Source: Hyphomicrobiales bacterium
Lineage (GTDB): Bacteria; Pseudomonadota; Alphaproteobacteria; Rhizobiales; Rhizobiaceae
Assembly (NCBI GenBank): GCA_900470155.1
Contig: UBZT01000009.1
Span: 765,524-829,523 of the forward strand
DNA: 64,000 nt
Reading direction: 5' to 3'
Program-made: the position numbers and the translations under genes
Part shown: piece after piece, positions 55,839 to 64,000 of the stretch
Layout of the letters: each line of letters begins with the position of its first letter
How positions within the stretch are numbered: the first letter of the stretch is position 1
Notes under the pieces: model-generated
Database searches by the model: none
What the model saw: only the letters and a program-made list of their open reading frames with translations
What the model was told of the DNA's origin: nothing

Positions 55839-56039
55839 GGTGCTATGGTCTCCTCGGCACATTCGCCCCGCCCACAAGGCTTTGTGCGAATCAGCGCTAT
55901 TGCATGAAGGGGCATTCCTTTCTATATCCCTCAACAATCGGACCGGCATCGGCAAATGGGTTTTCGCCCTTTGGAATACGCCCTGATCCCGCAAAATGGC
56001 GGTGACAAACGGTCTTTCGAACGCACAGAGACGAAGCCC

Positions 56040-57236
56040 GTGAACACGCTGGATTTTGACAAGAGACCGGAAGATACGCGCGTTGTAGTCGCCATGTCGG
56101 GCGGCGTCGATTCATCCGTCGTGGCCGGCATTCTGAAACGCGAGGGTTATGACGTACTCGGCATCACGCTGCAGCTCTACGATCATGGCGCCGCCGTGCA
56201 CCGTGCCGGCTCCTGCTGCGCCGGCCAGGATATCGACGATGCCCGCCGCGTCTGCGAGACGCTCGGCATTCCGCACTACGTGCTCGACTACGAACAGCGT
56301 TTCCGCGACACGGTGATCAATCCGTTCATGGAAAGTTACGTCGCCGGTGAAACGCCGATCCCCTGCGTTGCCTGCAACCAGACCGTCAAGTTCGCCGATC
56401 TCCTGGCGACCGCCAAGGAACTCGGCGCCGATGCGCTGGCAACCGGCCACTATATCCGCTCGAAATCGGTGCCACTGGCCAATGATCCGAACCACCGTGC
56501 CCTGTTCCGCCCGATCGACAACGAGCGCGACCAGAGCTACTTCCTGTTCGCCACCACCCAGGAACAGATCGACTACCTGCGCTTTCCCCTGGGCGGCCTG
56601 TCCAAGGCCGAAACCCGGGCACTCGCCGAAGACATGGGCCTCGTCGTCGCCAAGAAGGCCGACAGCCAGGACATCTGTTTCGTGCCACAGGGCAAATATG
56701 CCGATATCATCAACAAGCTGAAGCCGAATGCGGCTCTGGCCGGCGACATCGTGCATCTGGATGGCCGAATTCTCGGACAGCACGAAGGCATCCTGCACTA
56801 CACGATCGGCCAGCGGAAAGGCCTGGGCGTCGCCACCGGCGATCCCCTCTATGTCGTCTATCTCGACGCCCGCTCGCGCCGCGTCATCGTCGGCCCGAAG
56901 GAAGCGCTGGAGACGCACCGCGTCTATCTGCGCGACATCAACTGGCTTGGCGATTTCACCCTCGAGGAAGAAGCCGCCAGCGGTTTTGCCTGCTTTGCCA
57001 AGGTCCGCTCGACCCGCCCGCCGACACCGGCCGTGCTGCATGCAGACGCAACCGGCGTCTATGTCGATCTCGAGATCGGCGAAGCCGGCGTCGCCCCCGG
57101 CCAGGCCTGCGTGCTCTATTCGGCCCCCGGCCCCGACGCCCGCGTCTATGGCGGCGGCTTCATCGAGCGCTCGGCCCGCTCGGACAGCGCCGAAGCCTCG
57201 CTCAAGGCACTTTTGGCAAGCCCGGTCGCAGCTTAA
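56040..57236 (+). CDS. mnmA: tRNA-specific 2-thiouridylase MnmA
   Basis: 398 residues from a GTG at 56040 (protein starts [12 protein letters not shown], which I recall as the Agrobacterium/Rhizobium start); an in-frame ATG at 55956 would add 28 residues. PP-loop SGGVDSS near residue 20, first catalytic Cys in [11 protein letters not shown], second in [11 protein letters not shown]. It transfers sulfur to U34 of tRNA-Lys, -Glu and -Gln. It is divergent from the dipeptide epimerase. Confidence 0.95.
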   Translation: MNTLDFDKRPEDTRVVVAMSGGVDSSVVAGILKREGYDVLGITLQLYDHGAAVHRAGSCCAGQDIDDARRVCETLGIPHYVLDYEQRFRDTVINPFMESYVAGETPIPCVACNQTVKFADLLATAKELGADALATGHYIRSKSVPLANDPNHRALFRPIDNERDQSYFLFATTQEQIDYLRFPLGGLSKAETRALAEDMGLVVAKKADSQDICFVPQGKYADIINKLKPNAALAGDIVHLDGRILGQHEGILHYTIGQRKGLGVATGDPLYVVYLDARSRRVIVGPKEALETHRVYLRDINWLGDFTLEEEAASGFACFAKVRSTRPPTPAVLHADATGVYVDLEIGEAGVAPGQACVLYSAPGPDARVYGGGFIERSARSDSAEASLKALLASPVAA

Positions 57237-57253
57237 GGTCGGGAAAGAAAAAG

Positions 57254-57287
57254 GCAGTGAAAGCAGAGTTCTTTTTGCTTTCACTGC
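57254..57287 (+). terminator. Terminator after mnmA
   Basis: Perfect 11-bp stem GCAGTGAAAGC/GCTTTCACTGC with a 12-base loop, 17 nt after the stop; only a weak T-tract follows. Confidence 0.65.
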
Positions 57288-57370
57288 GCTTGACTTTGGT
57301 CAGAGCAACGCCTTATAAGCCGCCCAACGCTTCGGACGGCGGGCCGCAAAGGCCAATGATCCGAATGTGT

Positions 57371-57447
57371 GGCGGGATAGCTCAGGTGGTTAGAGCGTGG
57401 GATTCATAACCCCAAGGTCGGCGGTTCAAGTCCGCCTCCCGCTACCA
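57371..57447 (+). tRNA. tRNA-Met (anticodon CAT)
   Basis: 77 nt with encoded CCA. Acceptor GGCGGGA/TCCCGCT (one G-U pair), D-arm TAGCTCAGGTGGTTAGAGC, anticodon loop TTCATAA, T-arm GGCGG-TTCAAGT-CCGCC. The anticodon stem TGGGA/CCCCA has an A31-C39 mismatch. The first pair is G1-U72 and no A1 mismatch is present, so it looks like elongator tRNA-Met rather than the initiator; a lysidine-modified tRNA-Ile2 cannot be excluded by eye. Confidence 0.93.
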
Positions 57448-57530
57448 AAAAAATCAATTTCAGATGTGATAGCGGCTCTGCTATTCTCCGCTTTTGCGAG
57501 AGAAAGCTCTAGATATCGGATACGGATGGC

Positions 57531-58187
57531 ATGATGTTCAGGCATTTGGCAGCCATTCTTCTTACCTCCCTTTTTGGGATTTCGATGCCTGACACCGCCG
57601 CTCTGGCAGAAAATAAGAGCGCGGCACCTGAAAACGCCTTCCTGATAAACCAAGAAAATGCCTCGCCGATTGGAATTGACGCGCTGATCAAAAGACTGGA
57701 AGAACCGGACGCCCAATCCAGGTATAGCTGCCTAAAGCGCTGGAAGGTAATCTGGTCTGAAGTAAAGCGCGAAAACCCATGGGCGATGTTGGCCATGGCG
57801 CAAGAACTTCTCGTTCAGAACCAGATTGCGAACAGGCATGTATCGCGGATCGACAAGCTGACATCCAATCGGCTGAACCTAGCAGCAAACATCTATTATC
57901 TGAATGCGGACGACAAGACTCTCCTGAAGTTGTTTGAAGACGGCTTTACCAACCTTCGAGGTGCGCAGAGCAATCGCGCACGCGTAGCACAGTGGTCTAC
58001 GAGCGGGACCGGGCTTGACGGTGCGTTCTTAGACTACGCGAGCTGCATTGTGCACTCACGGAGCAATGAAGCGGCAGACATCTGTTTCGACGGAGTTGCC
58101 CAAAGTACCGGCGCGCTCAAATTCGAGGATTTTTTGCGGAACGTCGGCGATGATTCAATCCACAGATCAACGGATGTCAGCTGCTGA
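57531..58187 (+). CDS. Exported orphan protein after tRNA-Met
   Basis: 218 residues with a signal-peptide-like N-terminus (MMFRHLAAILLTSLFGISMP, cut near ALA at 26). The rest is helical with five Cys residues and no family I recognise; landmark YSCLKRWKVIWSEVKRENPW. The base composition is lower in GC than neighbours: two sampled 60-base lines count 31/60 and 28/60, against far higher in mnmA. It lies 84 nt behind a tRNA gene, the usual place for acquired DNA, but I see no integrase or att repeat. Confidence 0.75.
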   Translation: MMFRHLAAILLTSLFGISMPDTAALAENKSAAPENAFLINQENASPIGIDALIKRLEEPDAQSRYSCLKRWKVIWSEVKRENPWAMLAMAQELLVQNQIANRHVSRIDKLTSNRLNLAANIYYLNADDKTLLKLFEDGFTNLRGAQSNRARVAQWSTSGTGLDGAFLDYASCIVHSRSNEAADICFDGVAQSTGALKFEDFLRNVGDDSIHRSTDVSC

Positions 58188-58224
58188 TCGCAACTACATG
58201 CGGAGAGTTTGAGATTCAATCCTC

Positions 58225-58610
58225 TCACCGCGCCGCCCAGACGAGTCCCCGTCTCACAATTGCCCGCATCTGCGGCACCCCGAACTCCGTCGCCTGATGG
58301 CCGAGCGAGGAATAGAAACAGGACACCCGTCCCTGCCCGTGCCAGCGCTTCCAGACAACCGGCTTCGTTTGCCCGTCGATCCAAGCAGCGTACTCACCGA
58401 TAAAGGTCGTCGTTGCCAGCACCTCGTTCTCGGCGTCGACATGCATGTAATACTGCTCGCAGCGAAAGGGGAAACCGCCGATACCGGAGACGATCGGGTC
58501 GCTGGAGGTAATGTTGGCCGTGTCGTCGTAGATCTTGCCTGGATGAGCGTCCCCTGGCCGCCGATCATAGCTATGCAATCCGGCATCACCATTTTCGGCG
58601 GTGCGAGAAG
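58225..58610 (-). pseudogene. Decayed 3' fragment of a ThuA-family gene
   Basis: Minus-strand reading gives the C-terminal half of a ThuA (trehalose-utilisation type) protein: [56 protein letters not shown] and [19 protein letters not shown]. The upstream homologous stretch (MIGGQG) is in a neighbouring frame, broken at the GGGG run near 58551-58554 where one base seems lost. Nothing of the first half is found, as the region runs into the promoter of the next gene. About half of a normal ~245-residue protein remains. Confidence 0.75.
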
Positions 58611-58679
58611 GCGTGTGTTAAGAAAACCTTTCGTTAAATTTTAGGTAATAAACTGAGCCGGACGAAGCGAGGTTTTGTT

Positions 58680-59264
58680 ATGCGTACCGCTGTTGTTTCC
58701 GCCATTGGCGTCATGCTGATGCTGTCGGCCTGTGCCAAGCCCCCGAGCCAGACCCGCAATGCCTGCGCGATCTTCGAGCAGCGCGACGGGCTGTTCAACA
58801 ACTGGCGCAGTGCGGCGCAAAAGGCCGAACGCGAATATGGCGTTCCGGTGCCGATCCTGATGGCGACGATCTATACCGAATCGAGTTTCCGCGCGACGGC
58901 GCGACCGCCGCGCAAGAAGCTTCTCGGCTTCATTCCCTGGAAACGGCAATCGACCGCCTATGGCTATTCGCAGGCGCTCGACGGCACCTGGGAGCGTTAC
59001 CAGCGCGAGACCGGCCGCTGGGGCGCCCGCCGCACCGATTTCGGCGATGCCATGCAGTTCATCGGCTGGTATCACCGCGAAAGCGCGTCCAAGACCGGCA
59101 TCCCGCTGAACGACCCCTACAAGCTGTACCTCGCCTATCATTCCGGCCAGGCCGGCTACCTGCGCGGCGCCTACAAGAACCGCCCGGAAGCCCTCAAAGG
59201 CGCAAAGCGCTTCACCAGCATCACCTATACCTATGCGTCGCAGTTGAAGCAGTGCCCGGGCTGA
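58680..59264 (+). CDS. Lytic transglycosylase lipoprotein (SLT domain)
   Basis: 194 residues. A lipoprotein signal peptide with lipobox LSAC (Cys about 18) is followed by an SLT-like domain with catalytic Glu in IYTESSFRATARPP, and YGYSQALDGTWERYQRETGR and YLAYHSGQAGYLRGAYKNRP. It should cleave peptidoglycan glycan strands from the outer or inner membrane. A CtrA-like box lies at 58623-58637, 43 nt before the start. Confidence 0.88.
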   Translation: MRTAVVSAIGVMLMLSACAKPPSQTRNACAIFEQRDGLFNNWRSAAQKAEREYGVPVPILMATIYTESSFRATARPPRKKLLGFIPWKRQSTAYGYSQALDGTWERYQRETGRWGARRTDFGDAMQFIGWYHRESASKTGIPLNDPYKLYLAYHSGQAGYLRGAYKNRPEALKGAKRFTSITYTYASQLKQCPG

Positions 59265-59286
59265 AGCAGCCTCTTCGATAGGAAGC

Positions 59287-59391
59287 CCCTCACCCTGCCC
59301 CTCTTCCCGCAAGCGGGGCGAGGGAATGAGCCGGTGCGACATCTTCCTTCTCCCCGCCTGCGGGGAGAAGGTCCCGGCAGGGGGATGAGGG
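59287..59391. repeat. Rhizobial intergenic palindromic element
   Basis: A perfect 12-bp inverted repeat CCTTCTCCCCGC/GCGGGGAGAAGG (59346-59371, loop CT), flanked by outer arms CCCTCACCCTGCC (59287-59299) and GGCAGGGGGATGAGGG (59376-59391). The form closely resembles the repeated intergenic palindromes (RIME/RPE type) that I recall scattered in Rhizobium and Agrobacterium genomes. Confidence 0.75.
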
Positions 59392-59444
59392 CACGAACCA
59401 CACCACCGGACAAAGCCCGACAATCCGAAAACGGCGCAAAACAA

Positions 59445-59474
59445 AAGAGGCAGGGCGTTGGCGCCCTGCCTCTT
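59445..59474 (-). terminator. Terminator after the Tim44-domain gene
   Basis: Stem AAGAGGCAGGGCG/CGCCCTGCCTCTT with loop TTGG, then T-rich tract on the minus strand; 26 nt after the stop. Confidence 0.85.
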
Positions 59475-59500
59475 CTCATTTCACGATCAGCGGTCGTCGC

Positions 59501-60532
59501 TTATTCGTACTGCGCGACCGCCTGGATGGCGGAAATCTGCCAGTCGGCACCGGGACGGCGGACGAAGGTCCAGATCTCGGTCGATTCCGACGGGTTCTGG
59601 TCGTCGCCATTGATCAGCTTGCCGCTCTGGCGATCGACGACATAGTCGATGCTCTCGTAGCGCATGGCGACCGTCGCATAGTCGACATCGCCTTCGCGCC
59701 AGGATTCAGACACGTCGCCCTGCACCAGATGCACGTCCCGAACCTCGTTCTTGACACCCTTGGTGGCATTTTCGCTCAGTTCCTCGGCGAGGTAGGACAT
59801 GGCTTCCGGCGTGGTGATCCGCCGAAGCGCACTATAATCTTCGCGCGCGTATCCGGCCTGCATCTGCTGCAAAAGCGTCTCGAAATATTCGAGATCCTTC
59901 TGTCCGATGCCGATTTCGTCGGTCTGACCGGGTTTAGCGGCCGAAGCCTGCGCAACCGACCCACCGCCGATGCGCGGGATCTGGAACGAAGAACCCGAAG
60001 TGGGACCCTGATTGTTGCGTGCCAAGCCGCCAAAGCCGGTTGGGTTGCCACCGGCAGCACCAGTATCAGGCCCGGCCTTAGGGCCGCCCGACAACGATGG
60101 CTGGCGATTGGCAAACATGCGCATGGCAAAGCGGATCAGGAAGAAGATCAACACGCCCTGCAGCAAAAGGCCCAGAAAGCCGAAGCCGCCGCCGAAACCA
60201 GAGCCCATCAGCATGCCGAACAGGCCGCCCAACAAGAGACCACCCATCAGGCCGCCGGCCAGACCGCCGAACATGCCGCCCGGTCGCTGGGCGTTCTGCG
60301 CTGCCGTCTGGTTTGCACCCGGCTGCGTCGCATTGGTCCGCGGTGTCATGGTGCGCTCGATCGGCGCCGCCGTTGTCGGCGCCGTGCGCGTAGCCGAAGG
60401 CGCGCTGAACGTGCGCGTTCCGCGACTGCCGAAGCCGCCGCTTGCCCGTCTCGCCTCAGCGAAATCGACGGCCATCAGCGTGACCATCATGCCAAGCGCG
60501 AGAGATGCAAAAATCTTACCGTAACGCCGCAT
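59501..60532 (-). CDS. Tim44-domain membrane protein
   Basis: 343 residues. Signal-like N-terminus, an Ala/Thr/Pro-rich region, a Gly/Leu/Phe/Met-rich hydrophobic stretch (about 85-140, GGLLLGGLFGMLMGSGFGGG), and a C-terminal Tim44-like domain (about 215-343, QKDLEYFETLLQQMQAGYAR, then TEIWTFVRRPGADWQISAIQ). In alphaproteobacteria Tim44-like proteins (TimA) are ancestral relatives of the mitochondrial import motor subunit. Their bacterial role is poorly known; possibly membrane-associated protein or lipid handling. Confidence 0.88.
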   Translation of the reverse strand: MRRYGKIFASLALGMMVTLMAVDFAEARRASGGFGSRGTRTFSAPSATRTAPTTAAPIERTMTPRTNATQPGANQTAAQNAQRPGGMFGGLAGGLMGGLLLGGLFGMLMGSGFGGGFGFLGLLLQGVLIFFLIRFAMRMFANRQPSLSGGPKAGPDTGAAGGNPTGFGGLARNNQGPTSGSSFQIPRIGGGSVAQASAAKPGQTDEIGIGQKDLEYFETLLQQMQAGYAREDYSALRRITTPEAMSYLAEELSENATKGVKNEVRDVHLVQGDVSESWREGDVDYATVAMRYESIDYVVDRQSGKLINGDDQNPSESTEIWTFVRRPGADWQISAIQAVAQYE

Positions 60533-60656
60533 CGCGTTTCCTACCCCTTTGTTCTGTTTCTGGAGGCTTTTACGCCCTTGGGCTTACATATGGAGACCGC
60601 CCAGCCTCTTTTGAAGGCCGGGCGGTCATATTTCCAATCAAAACAAAGTCAGCGGC

Positions 60657-60770
60657 TCAGGCGCCGAGCCAGACCTTGATGATGCCGCCAACGATCGTGA
60701 TGGTCAAAACGCCCGCCGCCCACAGCCCGACGAACCACAGAAGTCGCGATGTCATCGTGCCTTTCTGCAT
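60657..60770 (-). CDS. Small DUF2474 membrane protein of cyd operon (CydX-like)
   Basis: 37 codons after the ATG at 60770, which overlaps the cydB stop by one base (TGATG); an in-frame ATG at 60755 with AAAGG upstream would give 32 residues. One membrane helix: SRLLWFVGLWAAGVLTITIV, ending KVWLGA. It matches the pattern of DUF2474 (RLLWFVGLW). Such small proteins often stabilise cytochrome bd-type oxidases. It is short enough to be missed by gene finders. Confidence 0.85.
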   Translation of the reverse strand: MQKGTMTSRLLWFVGLWAAGVLTITIVGGIIKVWLGA

Positions 60771-61774
60771 CAGTGATAACCCTCATCCGGATTGAGCTTT
60801 CCGCGAAAAACCCAGTAGGCATAGGCGGTGTAGCACAGGATCATCGGCACCAGCACCACGGCCCCGACCAAGAGGAAGGCAAGGCTTTCATCGGGCGCCG
60901 CAGCCTCCCAGATCGTCAGCGAGGTGGGCACGATATACGGATAGAAGCTGATACCGATCCCGACATAACCAAGGACGAAAAGTCCGAGAGAGGCCAGAAA
61001 AGGCTGCACGTCAGTCCCCTTTTTCAGACCCGAGATGATCAGGTAGAGGCAGCCCAGCACAAGCAGCGGCACGATGACGGAGAAAATCATCGTCGGAAAT
61101 CCGAACCATCGGTCGAGATAGAGCGGCTCCAGAAACGGCGTCCACAGACTGAAAATGCCCATGGCGCCAACCGTTGCGAAGGCCAGCTTGAACGCAAAGC
61201 CCCGGCTTCGCTCTGCCAGGTGGCCTTCGGTTTTCATCACCAGCCACGTCGCCCCGAGCAGACCGTATCCGATCACCAGCGCGACGCCGGTCGCCAGTGA
61301 AAATGGCGTCAGCCAGTCCCACCAGCCACCCGAATAGGCACGGTCTGTCACCGGAATACCCTGCACAAGCGCCCCGAGCGCCACGCCTTGAGAAAAGGCT
61401 GCGACGATCGAGCCGCCGGCAAAGGCCCAGTTCCACAGATATTCGGCCCGGTTGGTACGCCAGCGATATTCGAAGGCGACACCACGAAAGATCAGGCCGA
61501 GCAGCATGATGATCAGCGGCGCGTAGAGCGCAGGCAGGATCGTTGCATAGGCGAGCGGAAAGACGGCGAGCAGCCCACCGCCGCCCAGCACCAGCCAGGT
61601 CTCGTTGCCGTCCCAGACGGGCGCCACCGAATTCATCATCAGATCCTTGTCGTGCTTCTCGGGGAAGAATGGAAACAGGATGCCGACCCCGAGGTCGAAG
61701 CCGTCGAGGATGACATAGGCGAGCACCGCAAAGGCGATGATGCCGGCCCAGATGAAGGGAAGATCAATGACCAT
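60770..61774 (-). CDS. cydB: Cytochrome bd-type ubiquinol oxidase subunit II (CioB/CydB)
   Basis: 334 residues from the ATG at 61774, with GGAGG five bases upstream and an 11-nt overlap with cydA. Nine or so membrane helices. Motif YVILDGFDLGVGILFPFFPE at the N-terminus, and GNETWLVLGGGGLLAVFPLA. It forms the oxidase with CydA. Confidence 0.95.
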   Translation of the reverse strand: MVIDLPFIWAGIIAFAVLAYVILDGFDLGVGILFPFFPEKHDKDLMMNSVAPVWDGNETWLVLGGGGLLAVFPLAYATILPALYAPLIIMLLGLIFRGVAFEYRWRTNRAEYLWNWAFAGGSIVAAFSQGVALGALVQGIPVTDRAYSGGWWDWLTPFSLATGVALVIGYGLLGATWLVMKTEGHLAERSRGFAFKLAFATVGAMGIFSLWTPFLEPLYLDRWFGFPTMIFSVIVPLLVLGCLYLIISGLKKGTDVQPFLASLGLFVLGYVGIGISFYPYIVPTSLTIWEAAAPDESLAFLLVGAVVLVPMILCYTAYAYWVFRGKLNPDEGYH

Positions 61775-63176
61775 GCTGGCCTCCATGATGTCCGGTCTGC
61801 GCCGCCGGAGTGATGCCGGATGTGCGGATCGGACCGTCGTCGAGATCCGGCATCGGATCGCGCGGCAGGCGTGCCATCAGCCGCAGGATGTAGAAGGTCC
61901 CGGCCCCGAAGACGATGAAATAGACCACGATGAAGGCGATCAGCGAGGCGGCGACGGCGGGTGCTGCGATCGGCGAGATGGAATCCGCCGTCAGCAAATG
62001 TCCGTAGATCGTATAGGGCTGACGCCCCACTTCGGTGGTGATCCAGCCCGCGAGCACTGCGACGAAGCCGGACGGGCCCATCATCAGGGCCGCGCGATGC
62101 AGCCAGCGATTCTCGTGGAGCGTTCCGCGCCACCGACAGTACAGGCTGAACAGACCCACGCCGAGCATGGCGAAACCAATCGCCACCATGACCCGGAACG
62201 ACCAGAAGACGATCGCAACCGGTGGCTCCTTGTCGTCGGGGATCGTGTCGAGACCGGCGAGCGGCGCGTTGAGGTCATGCTTGAGGATCAGGCTCGACAA
62301 CTTGGGGATCTGGATCGCGTAGTCGACCCGCTTTTCTTCCGTGTTCGGAATGCCGAACAGGATCAGCGGTGCGCCGTCCGGATGACTGTCGAAATGGCCT
62401 TCCATCGCCATGACCTTGACCGGCTGGTGCTCGAGCGTGTTGAGGCCATGCGCGTCACCGGCCATGATCTGGATCGGCGCGACGATGGCCGCCATCCACA
62501 TCGCCATGGAAAACATCGTTCCGGCGCGGCGCGGCGCGGTGTGCCGCAACAGGTGCCACGCACCGACTGCGCCGACAACGAAAGCCGTGGTCAGGTAGGC
62601 GGCAATGACCATATGGGTCAGGCGATAGGGGAAGGACGGATTGAACACGATCTTCCACCAGTCGACCGGCACGAACTGGCCGACATCATTGATGGCAAAA
62701 CCGTCAGGCGTCTGCATCCAGGAATTCACCGACAGGATCCAGGTGGCCGAGATCAGCGTGCCGAAGGCGACCATCAGGGTGGCAAAGAAATGCAGGCCCG
62801 GCCCGACACGGTTGCGGCCAAACAGCATGACGCCGAGGAAGCCTGCTTCAAGGAAGAAGGCGGTGAGGACTTCATAGCCCATCAGGGGACCGATGACCGG
62901 CCCGGCCTTGTCGGAGAACACCGACCAGTTGGTGCCGAACTGGTAGGACATCACGATGCCGGAGACGACACCCATGCCGAAGGCCACCGCGAAGATGGTC
63001 TTCCAGAAATCGAAGAGTTCCAGATAGACCTTGTCCTTCTTCCACAGATAGAGGCCTTCGAGCACGGCGAGAAAGCTCGCCAGACCGATGGAGAAGGCGG
63101 GAAAGATGATGTGGAAGGAGACCGTGAACGCGAACTGGATCCGCGCCAGGATCTGTGCGTCGAAATTGTCGAACAT
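61764..63176 (-). CDS. cydA: Cytochrome bd-type ubiquinol oxidase subunit I (CioA/CydA)
   Basis: 470 residues. Starts MFDNFDAQILARIQFAFTVS, with the His heme ligand in FHIIFPAFS, the later ligand in QIMAGDAHGLN-like region, and GRQPYTIYG (GRQPW in CydA of E. coli type). The short Q-loop region and GRQPY fit the cyanide-insensitive oxidase (CioA) type. It oxidises ubiquinol and reduces oxygen without pumping protons. Starts at 63176 with AAGGGTGAAG upstream. Confidence 0.93.
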   Translation of the reverse strand: MFDNFDAQILARIQFAFTVSFHIIFPAFSIGLASFLAVLEGLYLWKKDKVYLELFDFWKTIFAVAFGMGVVSGIVMSYQFGTNWSVFSDKAGPVIGPLMGYEVLTAFFLEAGFLGVMLFGRNRVGPGLHFFATLMVAFGTLISATWILSVNSWMQTPDGFAINDVGQFVPVDWWKIVFNPSFPYRLTHMVIAAYLTTAFVVGAVGAWHLLRHTAPRRAGTMFSMAMWMAAIVAPIQIMAGDAHGLNTLEHQPVKVMAMEGHFDSHPDGAPLILFGIPNTEEKRVDYAIQIPKLSSLILKHDLNAPLAGLDTIPDDKEPPVAIVFWSFRVMVAIGFAMLGVGLFSLYCRWRGTLHENRWLHRAALMMGPSGFVAVLAGWITTEVGRQPYTIYGHLLTADSISPIAAPAVAASLIAFIVVYFIVFGAGTFYILRLMARLPRDPMPDLDDGPIRTSGITPAAQTGHHGGQHGH

Positions 63177-63328
63177 GATGACTTCACCCTTCATTCTCGA
63201 CCCCGCCCGCTTGCGGCTTCCGAGGTGATAGAAATCAAGTATAGCGTCGCACCACACAATCAATGCGACAACCCGCCATGCGGCAGTTCAACGCATAGAG
63301 TTATCTTGATATCTTGCCAGAAACGGCA

Positions 63329-63354
63329 GCGGCGCGGGGTTGATCCCGCGCCGC
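63329..63354 (-). terminator. Terminator after serA
   Basis: Perfect 10-bp stem GCGGCGCGGG/CCCGCGCCGC with loop GTTGAT, 40 nt beyond the serA stop on the minus strand; T-tract weak. Confidence 0.6.
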
Positions 63355-63393
63355 ATGTTGTTTCCGTTGATTGGTGGGCCGAACGCCGAAACG

Positions 63394-64000
63394 TCAGTCG
63401 ATGTTGAACACCAGCGGCTTCGCCTGCTTGATGGCAGGATTTGCAGTCAACTGGTCGAGCACGGCCTGTTCCACCGGGCCATCGACATAAAGCAACGCGA
63501 TCGCATCGCCGCCTTCCTGGTCGCGGCCAAGCTGGAAGTTGGCGATGTTGACCTTGGCATTGCCGAGCGTGGTGCCCATGAAGCCGATCATGCCCGGCAC
63601 GTCGGTATTGGAGATGTAGATCATGTTGGCGCCGACATCGGCATCCATGTTGATGCCCTTGATCTGGATGAAGCGCGGCTTGCCGTCGGAGAAGACGGTT
63701 CCGGCGATCGAGCGGGACTGCTTTTCAGTCGTCACCGTCAGCTTGATATAGCCGTCGTAGACGCCTGTCTTGTCACGCTTCACTTCCGAAACGATGACAC
63801 CCTTTTCCTTGATCATGATCGGAGCCGAGACCATGTTGACGTCGGCCACCTGCGGGCGGATGAGACCGGCGAGCAGTGCCGAGGTCAGCGCCTTGGTGTT
63901 CATGCCGGAGGTCACGCCGTCATAGAGGATCTCGATTTCCTTGATCGGGTTTTCGGTCATCTGGCCGGCAAACGAGCCGAGCACGTCGGCCAACCGGATG
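63394..64000 (-). CDS. serA: D-3-phosphoglycerate dehydrogenase, C-terminal part (5' end outside window)
   Basis: About 202 residues are visible; the frame is open to the window edge, so the N-terminal catalytic part is cut off. Seen are the intermediate domain (SMTENP-like QMTENPIKEIEILYDG, ALTSALLAGLIRPQVADVN) and the C-terminal ACT domain (DVPGMIGFMGTTLGNAKVNI, then LLYVDGPVEQAVLDQL), as in long SerA. It catalyses the first step of serine synthesis. Confidence 0.95.
   Translation of the reverse strand, partial: IRLADVLGSFAGQMTENPIKEIEILYDGVTSGMNTKALTSALLAGLIRPQVADVNMVSAPIMIKEKGVIVSEVKRDKTGVYDGYIKLTVTTEKQSRSIAGTVFSDGKPRFIQIKGINMDADVGANMIYISNTDVPGMIGFMGTTLGNAKVNIANFQLGRDQEGGDAIALLYVDGPVEQAVLDQLTANPAIKQAKPLVFNID

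Noticed and set aside
57448..58700. Genomic island with att repeat behind tRNA-Met
   Set aside because: I searched by eye for a second copy of the tRNA 3' end (CCGCCTCCCGCTACCA) downstream and for an integrase and found neither. Only single-gene gain is supported.

Overview
The window looks like a piece of a Rhizobiaceae (Rhizobium/Agrobacterium-type alphaproteobacterium) main chromosome. The evidence is the high-GC coding, the CtrA/SciP/ChpT cell-cycle genes, the rpoH and purA genes followed later by serA, the rhizobial-style dctA-dctBD locus, and a rhizobial intergenic palindrome. From memory, the order ctrA, chpT, rpoH, purA, serA is broadly collinear with Sinorhizobium meliloti. I could not run an alignment.

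Layout. (a) 1-2.8 kb: the 3' part of a membrane hybrid histidine kinase, overlapping a receiver-LuxR response regulator. (b) 2.8-8.4 kb, minus strand: a complete branched-chain amino acid ABC system, livH-livM-livG-livF, a small membrane protein gene (DUF6867 type), and livJ. (c) 8.7-17.6 kb, minus strand: methylated-amine catabolism, with a dimethylglycine/sarcosine dehydrogenase-like GcvT fusion, a metallophosphoesterase, and the heterotetrameric sarcosine oxidase operon soxB-soxD-soxA-soxG. (d) 17.8-19.8 kb: cysQ and a DUF2793 gene with an apparent one-base frameshift. (e) 19.9-25.9 kb: a cell-cycle hub with an orphan LuxR regulator, sciP, a FliJ-like gene, ctrA, an atypical CheY-like receiver, chpT and a DUF1134 gene. 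(f) 26-38 kb: a coiled-coil membrane protein, a SpoU methyltransferase, rluD, two EamA transporters, a FAD oxidoreductase, rpoH, a large acidic membrane protein and purA. (g) 38-47 kb: small envelope proteins, a putative flavoprotein/aldehyde dehydrogenase/EamA operon, ung, and a GMC oxidoreductase with a Tat-exported partner. (h) 47-52 kb: dctA divergent from dctBD, with a recognisable sigma-54 promoter and upstream activator palindrome. (i) 52-57 kb: a dehydrogenase/aldolase pair, a small methyltransferase, a dipeptide epimerase and mnmA. (j) 57.4-64 kb: tRNA-Met, an AT-richer orphan gene, a decayed ThuA-family fragment, a lytic transglycosylase lipoprotein, a Tim44-domain protein, a cyanide-insensitive type cydAB oxidase with an overlapping 37-codon DUF2474 gene, and the 3' end of serA.

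How the parts work together. The sox and DMGDH-like enzymes demethylate glycine-betaine-derived compounds and load one-carbon units onto tetrahydrofolate. The liv and dct systems bring in amino acids and C4-dicarboxylates. The sciP/ctrA/chpT cluster forms the core of the alphaproteobacterial cell-cycle phosphorelay. Its promoters carry dense GANTC (CcrM) sites and CtrA-like motifs.

Most of the window is conserved housekeeping and catabolic sequence. I see no CRISPR array, insertion sequence, prophage or obvious defence island. The least explained items are the atypical receiver next to chpT, the twin ACCA..TGGT palindromes in the chpT/DUF1134 promoter, the flavoprotein-ALDH-EamA operon, the GMC/Tat-subunit pair, the Cys-rich linker of the first kinase, and the orphan gene after the tRNA.
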